Shown: piece by piece, positions 1 to 8,285 of the stretch
Layout of the letters: every line of letters starts with the position of its first letter
Position numbering within the stretch: the first letter of the stretch is position 1
NCBI GenBank assembly: GCA_022760435.1
Contig: JALEFY010000035.1
Span: 1-55,307, forward strand
Origin: Neomegalonema sp.
GTDB taxonomy: Bacteria > Pseudomonadota > Alphaproteobacteria > Rhodobacterales > Rhodobacteraceae
Length of the DNA: 55,307 nucleotides
Direction: 5' to 3'
Made by a program: the position numbers and the translations under genes
The notes under the pieces: model-generated
Databases searched by the model: none
Told to the model about the DNA's origin: nothing
Seen by the model: only the letters and a program-made list of their open reading frames with translations

Positions 1-94
1 GATGACGACGCCGACGAGCCCCTGAAGGCGGCCTTTCAGGTGCCGCAGAGCTGGCTCTGCGGCACTGACGCAGCGAGATTATGAGTTCATGACC
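1..94 (-). repeat. Partial copy of a MITE-like inverted-repeat element, cut by the window edge
   Basis: Positions 1-94 are the reverse complement of 31166-31259, with a single mismatch (position 18 against 31242). The inner end is the 16-bp terminal inverted repeat TTATGAGTTCATGACC at 79-94, followed by TA (95-96) inside CTAG, the same flank as the complete copy. The rest of the element lies beyond the left edge. It contains a hairpin with arms TGCCGCAGAGC and GCTCTGCGGCA. No transposase is encoded. Confidence 0.85.
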
Positions 95-114
95 TAGGTC
101 ACGACCTGATCGCT

Positions 115-570
115 CTATTCCTGCGCAAGGCCAAATTGCGGGCCGGGATCCTCAAGATACTGGAGGCGTGCCATCGCCTGCCGAGCGATGCGCAAGGTCA
201 GAGCCTTGCGGCGGGCGGGGGCAAGTTTTTCAAGCGGCGCCTCGCGCACGCATTGTCCATCGAAACCGTCGGCAATGAACAGCCCGGCATCATCGGGCAG
301 CACCTCGACCGGAAATTCGCGCGCCACCCCGAAATAGAAGCGATCACACCAATTCCGATAGCCCGGCCATTTGGCATCGGCCTGAAAATCAGCGAGGGAG
401 GATTTGACCTCGATCACCCAGATCTCGCCGGACCTGGTCAACGCGATCAGGTCGACCCGCTTGCCGCGCTCGGGCACGAACTCGGTCAGCGCGAAGATCT
501 GTCCTGAAGCGAGATGCCGCCGCAGGCCTCTGGTGATCATCTGAGTAATTTCGGGACGGGTGTCGGTCAT
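115..570 (-). CDS. mmcB: MmcB-family DNA repair protein (putative PD-(D/E)xK nuclease)
   Basis: A 151-residue protein of the alphaproteobacterial MmcB family (formerly DUF1052). The nuclease-like core is visible as VDLIAL around D40 and IEVK with E54 and K56, the spacing expected for a PD-(D/E)xK active site. Full family length, starting MTDTRPEI. Members are linked to DNA damage tolerance in Caulobacter relatives; their exact reaction is not settled. I looked for the alphaproteobacterial LexA box (GTTC-N7-GTTC or its complement) in 571-660 and did not see one, so SOS control is not supported here. It is transcribed toward the element at the left edge and divergently from the Flp pilin gene. 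Confidence 0.88.
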   Translation of the reverse strand: MTDTRPEITQMITRGLRRHLASGQIFALTEFVPERGKRVDLIALTRSGEIWVIEVKSSLADFQADAKWPGYRNWCDRFYFGVAREFPVEVLPDDAGLFIADGFDGQCVREAPLEKLAPARRKALTLRIARQAMARLQYLEDPGPQFGLAQE

Positions 571-754
571 GGTAACGCAGATAAAAATGAAGAGCGGATG
601 TATTCACCAAATATTTAGCAATAAAAACGACGAAAAGTAGAAAAATCAGGAGATCACCGCGGTCGATTAGCATTTTGGCAAGCCTGAAAGCGTAACTTGA
701 ACGTGTCGCAGGCAAGAGCGACGGCTTCAAGCCTCAAAACAAGACTGGAGAGAT

Positions 755-913
755 ATGATGTTCACCAAGTTTCTGAAGGACCGCAAAGGCGCCACCGCTA
801 TCGAATACACCCTGCTTGCTGCTCTGATCGGCGTTGCGCTGATCGGCGTTCTGCAAAGCCTGGAAGGCGCGATCGACGGCATGCTGAACACCGCGATCAC
901 CGCGCTGAACTAA
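755..913 (+). CDS. flp: Flp/Fap-type pilin prepilin
   Basis: A 52-residue protein with the hallmark of Flp (type IVb) pilins: a short basic leader MMFTKFLKDRKG, then ATAIEY and a hydrophobic helix of about 20 residues (TLLAALIGVALIGVL). In this family a prepilin peptidase cuts at the G/A junction before the conserved glutamate, and the subunits form adhesive tad pili. ATG occurs at both 755 and 758, preceded by a purine-rich GGAGAGAT. The peptidase gene cpaA follows, separated by a terminator that should keep pilin mRNA in excess. No other tad/cpa assembly gene is in the window. Confidence 0.93.
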   Translation: MMFTKFLKDRKGATAIEYTLLAALIGVALIGVLQSLEGAIDGMLNTAITALN

Positions 914-924
914 GCATACCCGCT

Positions 925-961
925 GACCCGCCTCGGTACTCGGGGCGGGTCGCTTCTTTTT
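925..961 (+). terminator. Intrinsic terminator/attenuator between flp and cpaA
   Basis: Perfect 8-bp stem GACCCGCC (925-932) / GGCGGGTC (944-951) followed by a T-rich run ending at 961. It starts 11 bases after the pilin stop and ends 19 bases before cpaA, so cpaA probably depends on read-through or on a weak promoter of its own. Confidence 0.8.
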
Positions 962-980
962 CAAGACAAAGCCAGGCAGA

Positions 981-1502
981 ATGCTGACTTTATCCTCCTC
1001 CCTTTTCCTCATTGCATTCCCCGTCGGCCTCATCTACGCGGCCGTCAGCGATTTTCGTCGTTTCATCATCCCGAACTGGACCAGCGTCCTGCTGATCTTC
1101 GGGTTTATCCTGGCTTTCCTTGCTACTCCGTTTGGATTGGAGCGTTTTGCCCAGCATCTTGCGATGTTTTTTGTCGCTCTGGCGATTGGCTTTGGTCTGT
1201 TTTCGCTCGGCCTATGGGGCGGTGGCGATGGCAAGCTGATTGCGGCAACCGCGATCTGGTTCACCTGGCCAGACATGCTGAGCTTCCTGCTCTACATGTC
1301 GCTCGCAGGCGGTGCGCTTTCGGTCCTGATGCTGCTCGCGGCCAAGCTGGAGCCGGCGTTACGCAAGCTGCCGGGCCTGAAGGGGATCACGCTTGGTGAG
1401 CGGGCAATCAACGCGCCCTATGGCGTTGCGATCGCCATTGGTGCCCTGCTGGCCTTTCCTGACAGCGCGATGTTTGAAGCGCTCGTCTACGGCATCGTCT
1501 GA
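981..1502 (+). CDS. cpaA: Prepilin peptidase CpaA (A24 family)
   Basis: A 173-residue multi-spanning membrane protease. Both catalytic aspartates of type IV prepilin peptidases are visible: D24 in SDFRRFIIPN and D83 in GGGDGK. About five hydrophobic segments span the protein. It is the short, methylase-less form normal for tad/Flp systems and is expected to process the Flp prepilin encoded immediately upstream. The start at 981 has only a weak ribosome-binding site, consistent with lower expression after the terminator. The remaining cpa/tad secretion genes must lie elsewhere. Confidence 0.93.
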   Translation: MLTLSSSLFLIAFPVGLIYAAVSDFRRFIIPNWTSVLLIFGFILAFLATPFGLERFAQHLAMFFVALAIGFGLFSLGLWGGGDGKLIAATAIWFTWPDMLSFLLYMSLAGGALSVLMLLAAKLEPALRKLPGLKGITLGERAINAPYGVAIAIGALLAFPDSAMFEALVYGIV

Positions 1503-1521
1503 GCGGGCTGCCTAGAGCCCC

Positions 1522-2424
1522 TCATCCCTCACGCCGCCGCAAGGTCCAGCGTACCGAGATCCGCGCGGCCAGGGTTGCAATCAGCGCAAACAGGATCGGC
1601 ACCAGCGCCAATAATCCGAGCAGCAACGGTGTCGGCTCGAGCGTTGGCAGCAGCGGCGCCACGCTTTCGACCGTGCCCGCCGTCTCCATGCCGAAGATCC
1701 GCGCGCCCATCAGCATGAGCACCGCCAGCGCGACGCCGATGCCCGAGCCGATCAGAACTAGCCAGCGAAACCTGCGGGTAAAGATGCGGCTGATATAGCG
1801 ATCCTGCGCGCCGATCAGCTTGAGAACATCCACCACCGCGATTTGCGCCGATAGCCCGGCAGAGCAGGCCAGCGCCACCACGAGGGCCGAGGCCAGTCCG
1901 ACCAGTCCGAGCGCGGTGAACGCGAGCTGGCGCACTTGCTCCGAGGCGGGGCGCAGGCGATCAATCCAGCGGCCATGTGCATCAAGCTCGGCCAGGGGCG
2001 CGGCTTCGGACAAGGCTTGGCGCAAGCGCGCCTCGGTTCGTGGATCCTCGCCGGTCATGACCACATCGATCAGATGCGGCAGAGGCAGATCGCCGATCAC
2101 CCCTTCATCATCCCCAAGCCAGGGCGAGACCAAAGCCGCCATCTCGGCTTGCGAGAGCGCCCGTGCGCCCGCGACGCCCGGTGTCCGGGTGATGACTTCG
2201 ACAACCGCAGCAAGCTGTTCGGGCGTGACCCGCTCCTGCCCGCTGGGCGCCGGGACGATGACGGTGGCTCGGGCCGCCAGTTCCGACGTCCAGCTATCGG
2301 CCAGGCGATCGGCGCCGACCGAGACCACGACACCGAGGCTGGCGAGAAAGCCCATGGCGCTCGCCACAAACAGGGAGAGCCAGGTCGATGTCCAGTCGCG
2401 CGGCAAGGGGAGGGGTTTGCTCAT
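1522..2424 (-). CDS. ftsX: Cell division protein FtsX
   Basis: A 300-residue permease-like subunit of the FtsEX complex, which couples cytokinesis to peptidoglycan hydrolysis at the septum. An N-terminal transmembrane helix (about residues 14-36) is followed by a periplasmic domain of about 130 residues and three more membrane segments in the C-terminal half, the normal FtsX topology. Its start overlaps the ftsE stop by four bases (2421-2424, ATGA), so the two are translationally coupled. The likely hydrolase activator (EnvC/LytM type) is not in the window. Confidence 0.93.
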   Translation of the reverse strand: MSKPLPLPRDWTSTWLSLFVASAMGFLASLGVVVSVGADRLADSWTSELAARATVIVPAPSGQERVTPEQLAAVVEVITRTPGVAGARALSQAEMAALVSPWLGDDEGVIGDLPLPHLIDVVMTGEDPRTEARLRQALSEAAPLAELDAHGRWIDRLRPASEQVRQLAFTALGLVGLASALVVALACSAGLSAQIAVVDVLKLIGAQDRYISRIFTRRFRWLVLIGSGIGVALAVLMLMGARIFGMETAGTVESVAPLLPTLEPTPLLLGLLALVPILFALIATLAARISVRWTLRRREG

Positions 2425-3140
2425 CGGGTCGCCCCTTCCGCGATTGCCCCCGGCGGCGGTGGCAGGCTGGCGCGCCCACCCGGACCATAGCGCGCCACCG
2501 TGCCATCCTCGATACGCAGGACAGGCGCGCCCGAACGGCGCACCATTTCCAGATCATGCGTGGCGATGATCACAGTATTGCCGAGCCGGTGCATCTCGCG
2601 AAAAAGCGCCATGATCCGCTCGCCCATCTCCGGATCGACCGAGCCGGTCGGCTCATCGGCCAGGATCAGATCGGGCACCGAGACCATGGCCCGCGCGATA
2701 CCGACCCGCTGCTTCTCGCCGCCCGACAGGAAGGGCGGTTTGGCATCGACCTTATGGCTCAGTTTCACCCATTCGAGCATTTCGAGCACATTGGCCCGGT
2801 ATTCATGCTCACGCCGCCCGGCCACGATCAGCGGCAGCGCGACATTGTCGAAAACCGTCATGTGATCGAGCAACTGAAAATCCTGAAACACCACGCCGAT
2901 GCGTCGGCGCAGCCGGGCAATCTCCACCCGACTGATCTTGTTGGTGTCCTCGCCAAAGATGGTCAGTTTGCCAGAGGTCGGCCGCAGGGCGAAATAGAGC
3001 AGGCGCAGGAATGTCGATTTCCCGGCACCCGAAGGCCCGGTCAAGAAATGCAGGCTGCCTGCCTCGATATCGAGATTGACGCCGCGCAGCGCCTGGGTCC
3101 CCTGGCGATAGCGCAGCCCTGTGCCGGAAAACTGGATCAT
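2421..3140 (-). CDS. ftsE: Cell division ATP-binding protein FtsE
   Basis: A 239-residue ABC ATPase. Walker A GPSGAGKST lies at residues 35-43; the Q-loop region, the signature LSGGEKQRVGIARAM, Walker B LILADEPTGSVD and the switch histidine (IIATHD) are all intact. Together with FtsX it forms the septal complex that regulates cell-wall hydrolases. It has a C-terminal tail rich in Pro and Gly. Its 5' region holds a perfect CtrA-type box (3238-3253) about 98 bases upstream, so cell-cycle control of ftsEX is plausible; the box is shared with the divergent zinc-ribbon gene. Confidence 0.95.
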   Translation of the reverse strand: MIQFSGTGLRYRQGTQALRGVNLDIEAGSLHFLTGPSGAGKSTFLRLLYFALRPTSGKLTIFGEDTNKISRVEIARLRRRIGVVFQDFQLLDHMTVFDNVALPLIVAGRREHEYRANVLEMLEWVKLSHKVDAKPPFLSGGEKQRVGIARAMVSVPDLILADEPTGSVDPEMGERIMALFREMHRLGNTVIIATHDLEMVRRSGAPVLRIEDGTVARYGPGGRASLPPPPGAIAEGATR

Positions 3141-3237
3141 CAGCCGAACCTCTTCTTTGCTGGCGCGCTCCGTTATGTGTCGGTTTTTGCGTCGCCTGTC
3201 ACCCCTGCTGCGCGATTATGGCATTGCGGCGATGCGC

Positions 3238-3253
3238 TTAAGGCGCGCTTAAC
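3238..3253. promoter_or_regulatory. CtrA-type box TTAA-N7-TTAAC
   Basis: The sequence TTAAGGCGCGCTTAAC fits the full consensus TTAA-N7-TTAAC bound by the alphaproteobacterial cell-cycle regulator CtrA. It lies in the 176-bp divergent region between ftsE (start 3140) and the zinc-ribbon gene (start 3317), so it could act on either. This is a motif match only. Confidence 0.55.
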
Positions 3254-3316
3254 CCCGGCTTGGCATGGTCACCGAGAATTTACCCTGATCCGGCCTGTCG
3301 CGTTGGAGGATTGCCG

Positions 3317-4093
3317 ATGATTATTACTTGTCCCGATTGTTCGACCCGATACGCGGTCGAGAATGCCTCGATGCGCGATGGTGGGCGGACTGTGCGTTGC
3401 TCGAGCTGTGGTTGCCAATGGTACGAGGTCGGCAGTCAATCGGTCTCGCGAATGATCGAGGCCGATGAAGCGCGGATGATCGAGGGCCCGGCGCCGCTGC
3501 GGCGGCTCAATGCGCCCAAAGCCCAGCCGGTCGCGATTATTGACGATGTGCAGCCGACAATCGATCCGGTCCGCACCGAGGATGCCCCCGCCGCACCCTA
3601 TCAGGTCAAGACCAGCGGCCTGCCGCGATTTGCAACCATGGGGGCGGTGATGGCCGCGCTGCTGACGCTTGGCGCTGGCGGTGTTCTGCTCCATCACGCC
3701 GGATCGCAGGCCGGGCGCGCGCCGCTTTCCGCATCGGATTATCTGGCGGGCAAGGATCTGCCCGATCGCGCCGAGACGCTGGCAATCGAAACCGCCGCTA
3801 CACCGGCACCGGTTCTGATCGTCGATCAGGGCTATGATCTGATGGAAGACGAGATCGGTCCGGCGCTGCTGCTCTGGGGGCGCGTCGCCAATAACGGAAT
3901 GGCTTCGACCCCGACGCCGCTTGTGCGCTTCACCACTTATGACGCCAGCGGCGCTGAGCTGCAAACCGGCGAGATCGAAGTGGAAAAAGCCGTGCTGCGC
4001 CCGCAGGATAGCGCCCGCTTTGCCGCGCGGGTGCGCTTCCCGCGCGATCCGATCGACAAGGTCTCTTTCGAGATCGCCCCGAAGCGGCGTTGA
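3317..4093 (+). CDS. MJ0042-type zinc-ribbon membrane protein with DUF3426-like C-terminus
   Basis: A 258-residue protein with an N-terminal MJ0042 zinc ribbon: CPDC near residues 5-8 and CSSC about 25 residues later (plus an adjacent Cys) provide four metal ligands. A linker leads to one transmembrane helix (FATMGAVMAALLTLGAGGVLL, roughly residues 110-130), then a C-terminal domain resembling the DUF3426/FxLYD type that reads as an extracytoplasmic beta domain. I chose the ATG at 3317 because GGAGG sits at 3305-3309 and the zinc ribbon begins at once; a longer reading from 3260 adds residues without homology. Function is unknown; such genes often lie beside ftsEX in alphaproteobacteria. Confidence 0.85.
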   Translation: MIITCPDCSTRYAVENASMRDGGRTVRCSSCGCQWYEVGSQSVSRMIEADEARMIEGPAPLRRLNAPKAQPVAIIDDVQPTIDPVRTEDAPAAPYQVKTSGLPRFATMGAVMAALLTLGAGGVLLHHAGSQAGRAPLSASDYLAGKDLPDRAETLAIETAATPAPVLIVDQGYDLMEDEIGPALLLWGRVANNGMASTPTPLVRFTTYDASGAELQTGEIEVEKAVLRPQDSARFAARVRFPRDPIDKVSFEIAPKRR

Positions 4094-4103
4094 TCTCAGC
4101 AAG

Positions 4104-4134
4104 AAGGCGCCCGGTGAGGCGCCTTTTCTCTTTT
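4104..4134 (+). terminator. Intrinsic terminator of the zinc-ribbon gene
   Basis: Perfect 8-bp stem AAGGCGCC (4104-4111) / GGCGCCTT (4118-4125) with a T-rich tail to 4134, ten bases after the stop codon. It separates this gene from the convergent malyl-CoA lyase gene. Confidence 0.85.
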
Positions 4135-4157
4135 CACATCGGACACGCGCCGAAGGA

Positions 4158-5141
4158 TTAGCTGGCGCTGCCTTCGATCAGTTCGATCTGTTTCACGATC
4201 ACGGTCGCCTGGCGGACCGAGGCGATGTCGATCAGCTTGCCATCGAGCACTGCCGCGCCCTGGCCTTCGCGCTCGGCCTGTTCCATCGCCGCGATGATCG
4301 CGCGGGCCTTGGCGACCACTTCCGGTGCCGGGGTGAAGACCTTGTTGGCCAGTTCCACCTGCTTGGGGTGGATCGCCCATTTGCCGACACAGCCAAGGGT
4401 TGCCGAGCGGCGCGCTTGCGCCTCATAGCCCTCCGCATCGGAGAAATCACCGAACGGGCCGTCGATCGGCAGGATGCCATAGGTCCGGCACGCCGCAACC
4501 ATGCGGGTGATCGGGTAGTGCCACGGATCGACCATGTCGCGCCCGCGCGCCGAGCCCGGCTCGCCATTGGCCAGCATGTAATAGTCTTCCTGTGTGCCGC
4601 CGATGCCGGTGACGTTCATGCCCATCGAGGCAGCATAGTCGGCCACACCGAAGCTCATGGAGTGCAGGCGCGGGGTCGCGGCGGCGATCTCGTCGATATT
4701 CTGCACACCGGCCGCGGTTTCGATGATGATCTCGAAGCCGATCTTCTTCTCGCGCCGTGCGGCCATTTCGGCGGCAGTGACCAGCGCATCGACGGCATAA
4801 AGATCGCCGGCATTGCCGACTTTGGGGATCATGATGAGGTCGAGCCGCTCGCCCGCCTGCTCCATCAGATCGACCACATCGCGGTACCAGAACTCGGTAT
4901 CGAGCCCGTTGATGCGCACGCTCAGGGTCTTGTTGCCCCAGTCGATATTGTTGATGGCGTCGATGATGTTCTTGCGCGCCTGCGGCTTGTCGGCCGGCGC
5001 CACGCTGTCCTCAAGATCGAGATTGATGACATCGGCGGCCGAGCTCGCCATCTTCTCGAAGATCGCCGGGCGCGAGCCTGGGCCAAAGAGCTGACAGCGA
5101 TTGGGGCGGGCCACCGGGCCAGGTTGGATCTTGAAGCTCAT
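4158..5141 (-). CDS. mcl1: L-malyl-CoA/beta-methylmalyl-CoA lyase (CitE/HpcH family)
   Basis: A 327-residue protein matching the Rhodobacter-type Mcl1 from its first residues (MSFKIQPGPVARPNRCQLFG) through the conserved DVINLDLEDSVAP segment, IMIPKVG and IETAAG, FGVADYAASMG and a C-terminal KWAIHPKQ. Acidic residues of the LEDSV and IETAAG motifs bind Mg2+ in this family. The enzyme cleaves malyl-CoA to acetyl-CoA and glyoxylate and beta-methylmalyl-CoA to propionyl-CoA and glyoxylate. In alphaproteobacteria this serves the ethylmalonyl-CoA pathway for C2 growth; that this host has the full pathway is inference. It is a single gene ending opposite a terminator. Confidence 0.92.
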   Translation of the reverse strand: MSFKIQPGPVARPNRCQLFGPGSRPAIFEKMASSAADVINLDLEDSVAPADKPQARKNIIDAINNIDWGNKTLSVRINGLDTEFWYRDVVDLMEQAGERLDLIMIPKVGNAGDLYAVDALVTAAEMAARREKKIGFEIIIETAAGVQNIDEIAAATPRLHSMSFGVADYAASMGMNVTGIGGTQEDYYMLANGEPGSARGRDMVDPWHYPITRMVAACRTYGILPIDGPFGDFSDAEGYEAQARRSATLGCVGKWAIHPKQVELANKVFTPAPEVVAKARAIIAAMEQAEREGQGAAVLDGKLIDIASVRQATVIVKQIELIEGSAS

Positions 5142-5219
5142 GGGTCACCTATCGTAATAATCGGTCTTGGATCTGGGTTTGAGCTTCCCTTATATTGCGC
5201 ATGCGAAAAGTGCAACGGC

Positions 5220-6020
5220 TTAACCCTCGGGAACGAGCGTGCGCGGCAGTTGCGGCATCGCCACCAGAGGCGAGAGTTCACGCAGCAATTTGCGCTTCAT
5301 CGCGGTTTCGTAATCATCATAGCTGTCGATATCGATCACGAAGGCTCCGGGCCCCTGGATCACCTGATCGAGGTAATAGCGGTAGGGGTCGGGCTGATCA
5401 TTGCGGATCACAAGGCCATTGATAATCAGCCCGTCGAGCCGACCGACCTTGCGAAAATAGCTGGGTGACGCGGCATCGTTGTTCACGCCGTCGCCCGAGA
5501 CATCGACGATCCGGGTAATGCAGTCATGCGGGTTGATACGGTGCAGCCAGGCGGCATAGCTGAGCGCCTTGCCCAGAGCGGTCGCGCGGCCATAGCGAAA
5601 TGAGCGCGCCCCGGCGATGCGGGTCGCCAGCCGGTCGATATCGGCATCACTGCGCAACAAGTGCCAGTCGGCGATGTGATATTGGGTCTGCGCGTTGCTC
5701 CAGGAAAAGGCCGCGATCGCAACGCTGCCCGGCCCATCCAGGATCGCCCGGCGCACTTCATCCGAGCGCAGAGCCCGCGCGAGGCCACCGGTTTGCAGCG
5801 TCTGCTCCTCCATATCGACGCTGCTGGAAATATCGAGGGCGAGCACCAACGCCGCGCGGCATGGCTCCTCGCTTCTGGCGCTCCCGCCAAAGGCAAGCTG
5901 CGCGAGCGCGAACGCCGCGAGGCTCGCCAGTCGAGCAAATGGCCAGATCCGTGCGACCGAATTAATCCGCGCGACCGGACCGAAATGAGCGAACGAACGG
6001 GGCGACCAGATGGAACCCAT
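5220..6020 (-). CDS. DUF1194 (von Willebrand A-like) exported protein
   Basis: A 266-residue protein. The start at 6020 is preferred over 6092 because AAGGAG (complement at 6030-6035) lies just upstream. A hydrophobic signal-like segment (LASLAAFALAQLAFGGSARS) precedes the mature domain. The mature part is a DUF1194/VWA-like fold with a DISSS metal-ion-dependent adhesion motif (ALVLALDISSSVD), and a later DVSGDG element fits the fold. Two cysteines (PCRAAL and HDCITR) could pair. The family is common in alphaproteobacteria, probably periplasmic, and its role is unknown. It is divergent from def, and a short gap separates it from mcl1 downstream. Confidence 0.82.
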   Translation of the reverse strand: MGSIWSPRSFAHFGPVARINSVARIWPFARLASLAAFALAQLAFGGSARSEEPCRAALVLALDISSSVDMEEQTLQTGGLARALRSDEVRRAILDGPGSVAIAAFSWSNAQTQYHIADWHLLRSDADIDRLATRIAGARSFRYGRATALGKALSYAAWLHRINPHDCITRIVDVSGDGVNNDAASPSYFRKVGRLDGLIINGLVIRNDQPDPYRYYLDQVIQGPGAFVIDIDSYDDYETAMKRKLLRELSPLVAMPQLPRTLVPEG

Positions 6021-6158
6021 TGGCTCAATCTCCTTCAATCTTGCCCCTCTGAAGAAAGCCTCTCGCGAAATTCGCCTTTCGGCAAGCCCCAAACCCCGCA
6101 GCGGTCACCATCCTCACGCGCGCTTGACCGCCTCGGCGCGATTGCCTACTTCGCTTGC

Positions 6159-6698
6159 ATGAGCATTCGACCCATCCTGCTGCATCCCGACCCGCGCCTT
6201 CGCAAGAAGGCCGAGCCTGTCGATCAGGTCGATCTGTCGGTAAAGAGCCTGATCGAGGACATGCTGGCGACCATGTATGACGCGCCCGGCGTCGGGCTGG
6301 CCGCGCCCCAAATCGGGGTGCTGAGCCGGGTTTTCGTGATGGATGCCGCCGGCAAGGACGAAGCGCCCGCGCCCAAGGTATTCATCAATCCGCAGATCAC
6401 CTGGAAATCGGCTGAGATGAACACGCATCAGGAAGGGTGCCTGTCGATCCCGGAGCAATTCGACGATGTCACGCGTCCGGCCTCGGTGACCCTTGCCTAT
6501 CTCGATGGCGATGGCAGCGCTTGCGAGGAAACCTTTGAGGGGCTCGCGGCCACCTGCGTGCAGCATGAGATCGACCATCTCGATGGCAAGCTGTTCATTG
6601 ATTATCTCGGGCCGGTGAAGCGGCAGATGATCACGGCGAAGATGAAGAAGCTCAAGCGCGAGCGGGCCAAGGAAAAGGCCGAGACGAAAAACGCCTGA
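6159..6698 (+). CDS. def: Peptide deformylase
   Basis: A 179-residue enzyme that removes the formyl group from the initiator methionine of new proteins. All three signature motifs are present: GVGLAAPQIG, EGCLSIP (Cys metal ligand) and QHEIDHLDG (two His ligands and catalytic Glu). The start MSIRPILLHPDPRL at 6159 matches the family; in-frame readings that extend upstream carry no homology. It lies 63 bases before fmt, the gene for the opposite reaction, an arrangement typical across bacteria. The basic C-terminal tail (KMKKLKRERAKEKAE) is a common alphaproteobacterial feature that may help ribosome contact. Confidence 0.97.
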   Translation: MSIRPILLHPDPRLRKKAEPVDQVDLSVKSLIEDMLATMYDAPGVGLAAPQIGVLSRVFVMDAAGKDEAPAPKVFINPQITWKSAEMNTHQEGCLSIPEQFDDVTRPASVTLAYLDGDGSACEETFEGLAATCVQHEIDHLDGKLFIDYLGPVKRQMITAKMKKLKRERAKEKAETKNA

Positions 6699-6761
6699 CC
6701 GCTGCACGCACCATCCTGGGCAGCGACCGGATCTTGCCATTCGTTCAATTCGTGGGGGACA

Positions 6762-7688
6762 ATGATGCGGCTGGTTTTCATGGGAACGCCGGATTTCTCG
6801 GTCCCGGTGCTCGAGGCGCTGGTGGCGGCAGGGCATGAGATTGCCGCCGTCTATTCCCAGCCGCCGCGCCCGGCCGGTCGCGGTAAGAAACTGAGCCCGT
6901 CGCCGGTACAACTGCGGGCCGAGAGCTTTGGGATCGAGGTCCGCACGCCGCTCAATTTCAAGGCCGCCGCCGATCGCGAAGCCTTCGCGGCGCTGGATGT
7001 CGATGCGGCAGTGGTGGTCGCCTATGGCTTGCTGTTGCCGCAAGCGGTGCTCGATGCGCCGCGCCTTGGCTGCTTCAACCTTCATGCCTCGCTGCTGCCG
7101 CGCTGGCGCGGAGCGGCGCCGATCCAGCGAGCGATCATGGCGGGCGATGATGAGACCGGTGTTTGCGTCATGCGCATGGAGCTCGGCCTTGATACTGGCC
7201 CGGTCCTGCTATGCGAGCGCACCCCGATTGCGCATGAGGACACCGCACAAAGCCTGCATGATCGTCTCGCGCAGATCGGGGCGCCGCTGATGGTGGAGGC
7301 ACTGGACGCGCTTGCAAAAGGGACCGCGCGCGAAGAGATCCAGAGCGAGATCGGCGTTGAATATGCCCGCAAGATCGACAAGGCGGAGGCCAGGATCGAC
7401 TGGTCTTTGCCCGCCGAAGCGCTGAGCGCGCATATTCGCGGCCTCTCGCCCTTCCCCGGTGCCTGGTTCGAGCTCAATGGCGAGCGGATCAAGGTCTTGC
7501 TATGCCGGGCCGAGACGAGCGCGCAGCACGCCGAGCCGGGCGCTGCGCTCGACGATGCGCTGCTGATCGCCTGTGGCAGCGGTGCCTTGCGGCTGTTGAC
7601 CTTGCAACGCGCTGGCAAGGGGCGAGTGAGCGCCGCCGATCTGCTGCGCGGCTTTCCGGTGCCAGCGGGTACGCGGCTGAGTGCCTGA
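6762..7688 (+). CDS. fmt: Methionyl-tRNA formyltransferase
   Basis: A 308-residue enzyme formylating Met-tRNA(fMet) with 10-formyl-tetrahydrofolate. The N-terminal Rossmann domain begins [13 protein letters not shown]. The formyl-transfer core reads [20 protein letters not shown] with the Asn and His of the active site, and GLDTGPVL supplies the Asp. The C-terminal OB-like tRNA-binding domain is present ([20 protein letters not shown]). ATG codons at 6762 and 6765 both follow a GGGGG purine tract. Forms the translation-initiation pair with def. Confidence 0.97.
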   Translation: MMRLVFMGTPDFSVPVLEALVAAGHEIAAVYSQPPRPAGRGKKLSPSPVQLRAESFGIEVRTPLNFKAAADREAFAALDVDAAVVVAYGLLLPQAVLDAPRLGCFNLHASLLPRWRGAAPIQRAIMAGDDETGVCVMRMELGLDTGPVLLCERTPIAHEDTAQSLHDRLAQIGAPLMVEALDALAKGTAREEIQSEIGVEYARKIDKAEARIDWSLPAEALSAHIRGLSPFPGAWFELNGERIKVLLCRAETSAQHAEPGAALDDALLIACGSGALRLLTLQRAGKGRVSAADLLRGFPVPAGTRLSA

Positions 7689-7703
7689 CGGAAAGGGCCA
7701 GAT

Positions 7704-8285
7704 ATGGATATGCCTCCGACTTCCCGCCCGGTATTGCGTTTTGATCGCCCCAGCGAATGGCCCCGGATCAAGCCGCTTTATGATGATGCCTTTGGCGGCC
7801 CCGATGAAGCCGAGCTGATCGAGGATTTGCGCGCCAGCGGCGATCTGATCTTCCAGCTCGTCGCCGAAGCGCCGGGCGAGCCCGAGCCGGATCGGCGCTT
7901 TCTGGGCGCGCTGGCCTTCGCCGATCTGAGCATCGGTGCCCAGCGTGCGGTGGCGCTTGTCGGACCCGCGATCGATCCGGCCTGTCAGGGACAGGGGATC
8001 GGCAGTGCGCTGGTGCGCGCGGGGCTGATCCAGGCCCGTAAGAAGGGTGCGGTTGCTGCTTGCGTTCTTGGCGATCCGGGCTTCTGGTCGCGTTTTGGCT
8101 TTGAGACGGGCGCGGCGCGGCAGATCTCCTGCCCCTGGTCCGGCCCTTATTATATGGCTCTCGCGCTGATCGAGGATCTGCCGCCTCTTGCCGGGCACGC
8201 GCATTATCCGGCGGCGTTCAAGCGGTTCGAGCAAGAGGACGCGCTGCCGCTCGAAGCGGGGGCAAGCAAGGGGACTGAAGGATGA
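7704..8285 (+). CDS. GNAT-family N-acetyltransferase (YhbS-like)
   Basis: A 193-residue acetyltransferase-like protein. The acetyl-CoA pyrophosphate-binding motif appears as QGQGIGSALVRAGL in motif A, and LGDPGFWSRFGFE in the last third is typical of the YhbS subgroup. The substrate cannot be deduced. It starts 15 bases after fmt and its stop overlaps the next gene by four bases, so def-fmt-GNAT-small membrane protein may be one transcript. The ATG at 7704 follows GGAAAGGG. Confidence 0.85.
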   Translation: MDMPPTSRPVLRFDRPSEWPRIKPLYDDAFGGPDEAELIEDLRASGDLIFQLVAEAPGEPEPDRRFLGALAFADLSIGAQRAVALVGPAIDPACQGQGIGSALVRAGLIQARKKGAVAACVLGDPGFWSRFGFETGAARQISCPWSGPYYMALALIEDLPPLAGHAHYPAAFKRFEQEDALPLEAGASKGTEG

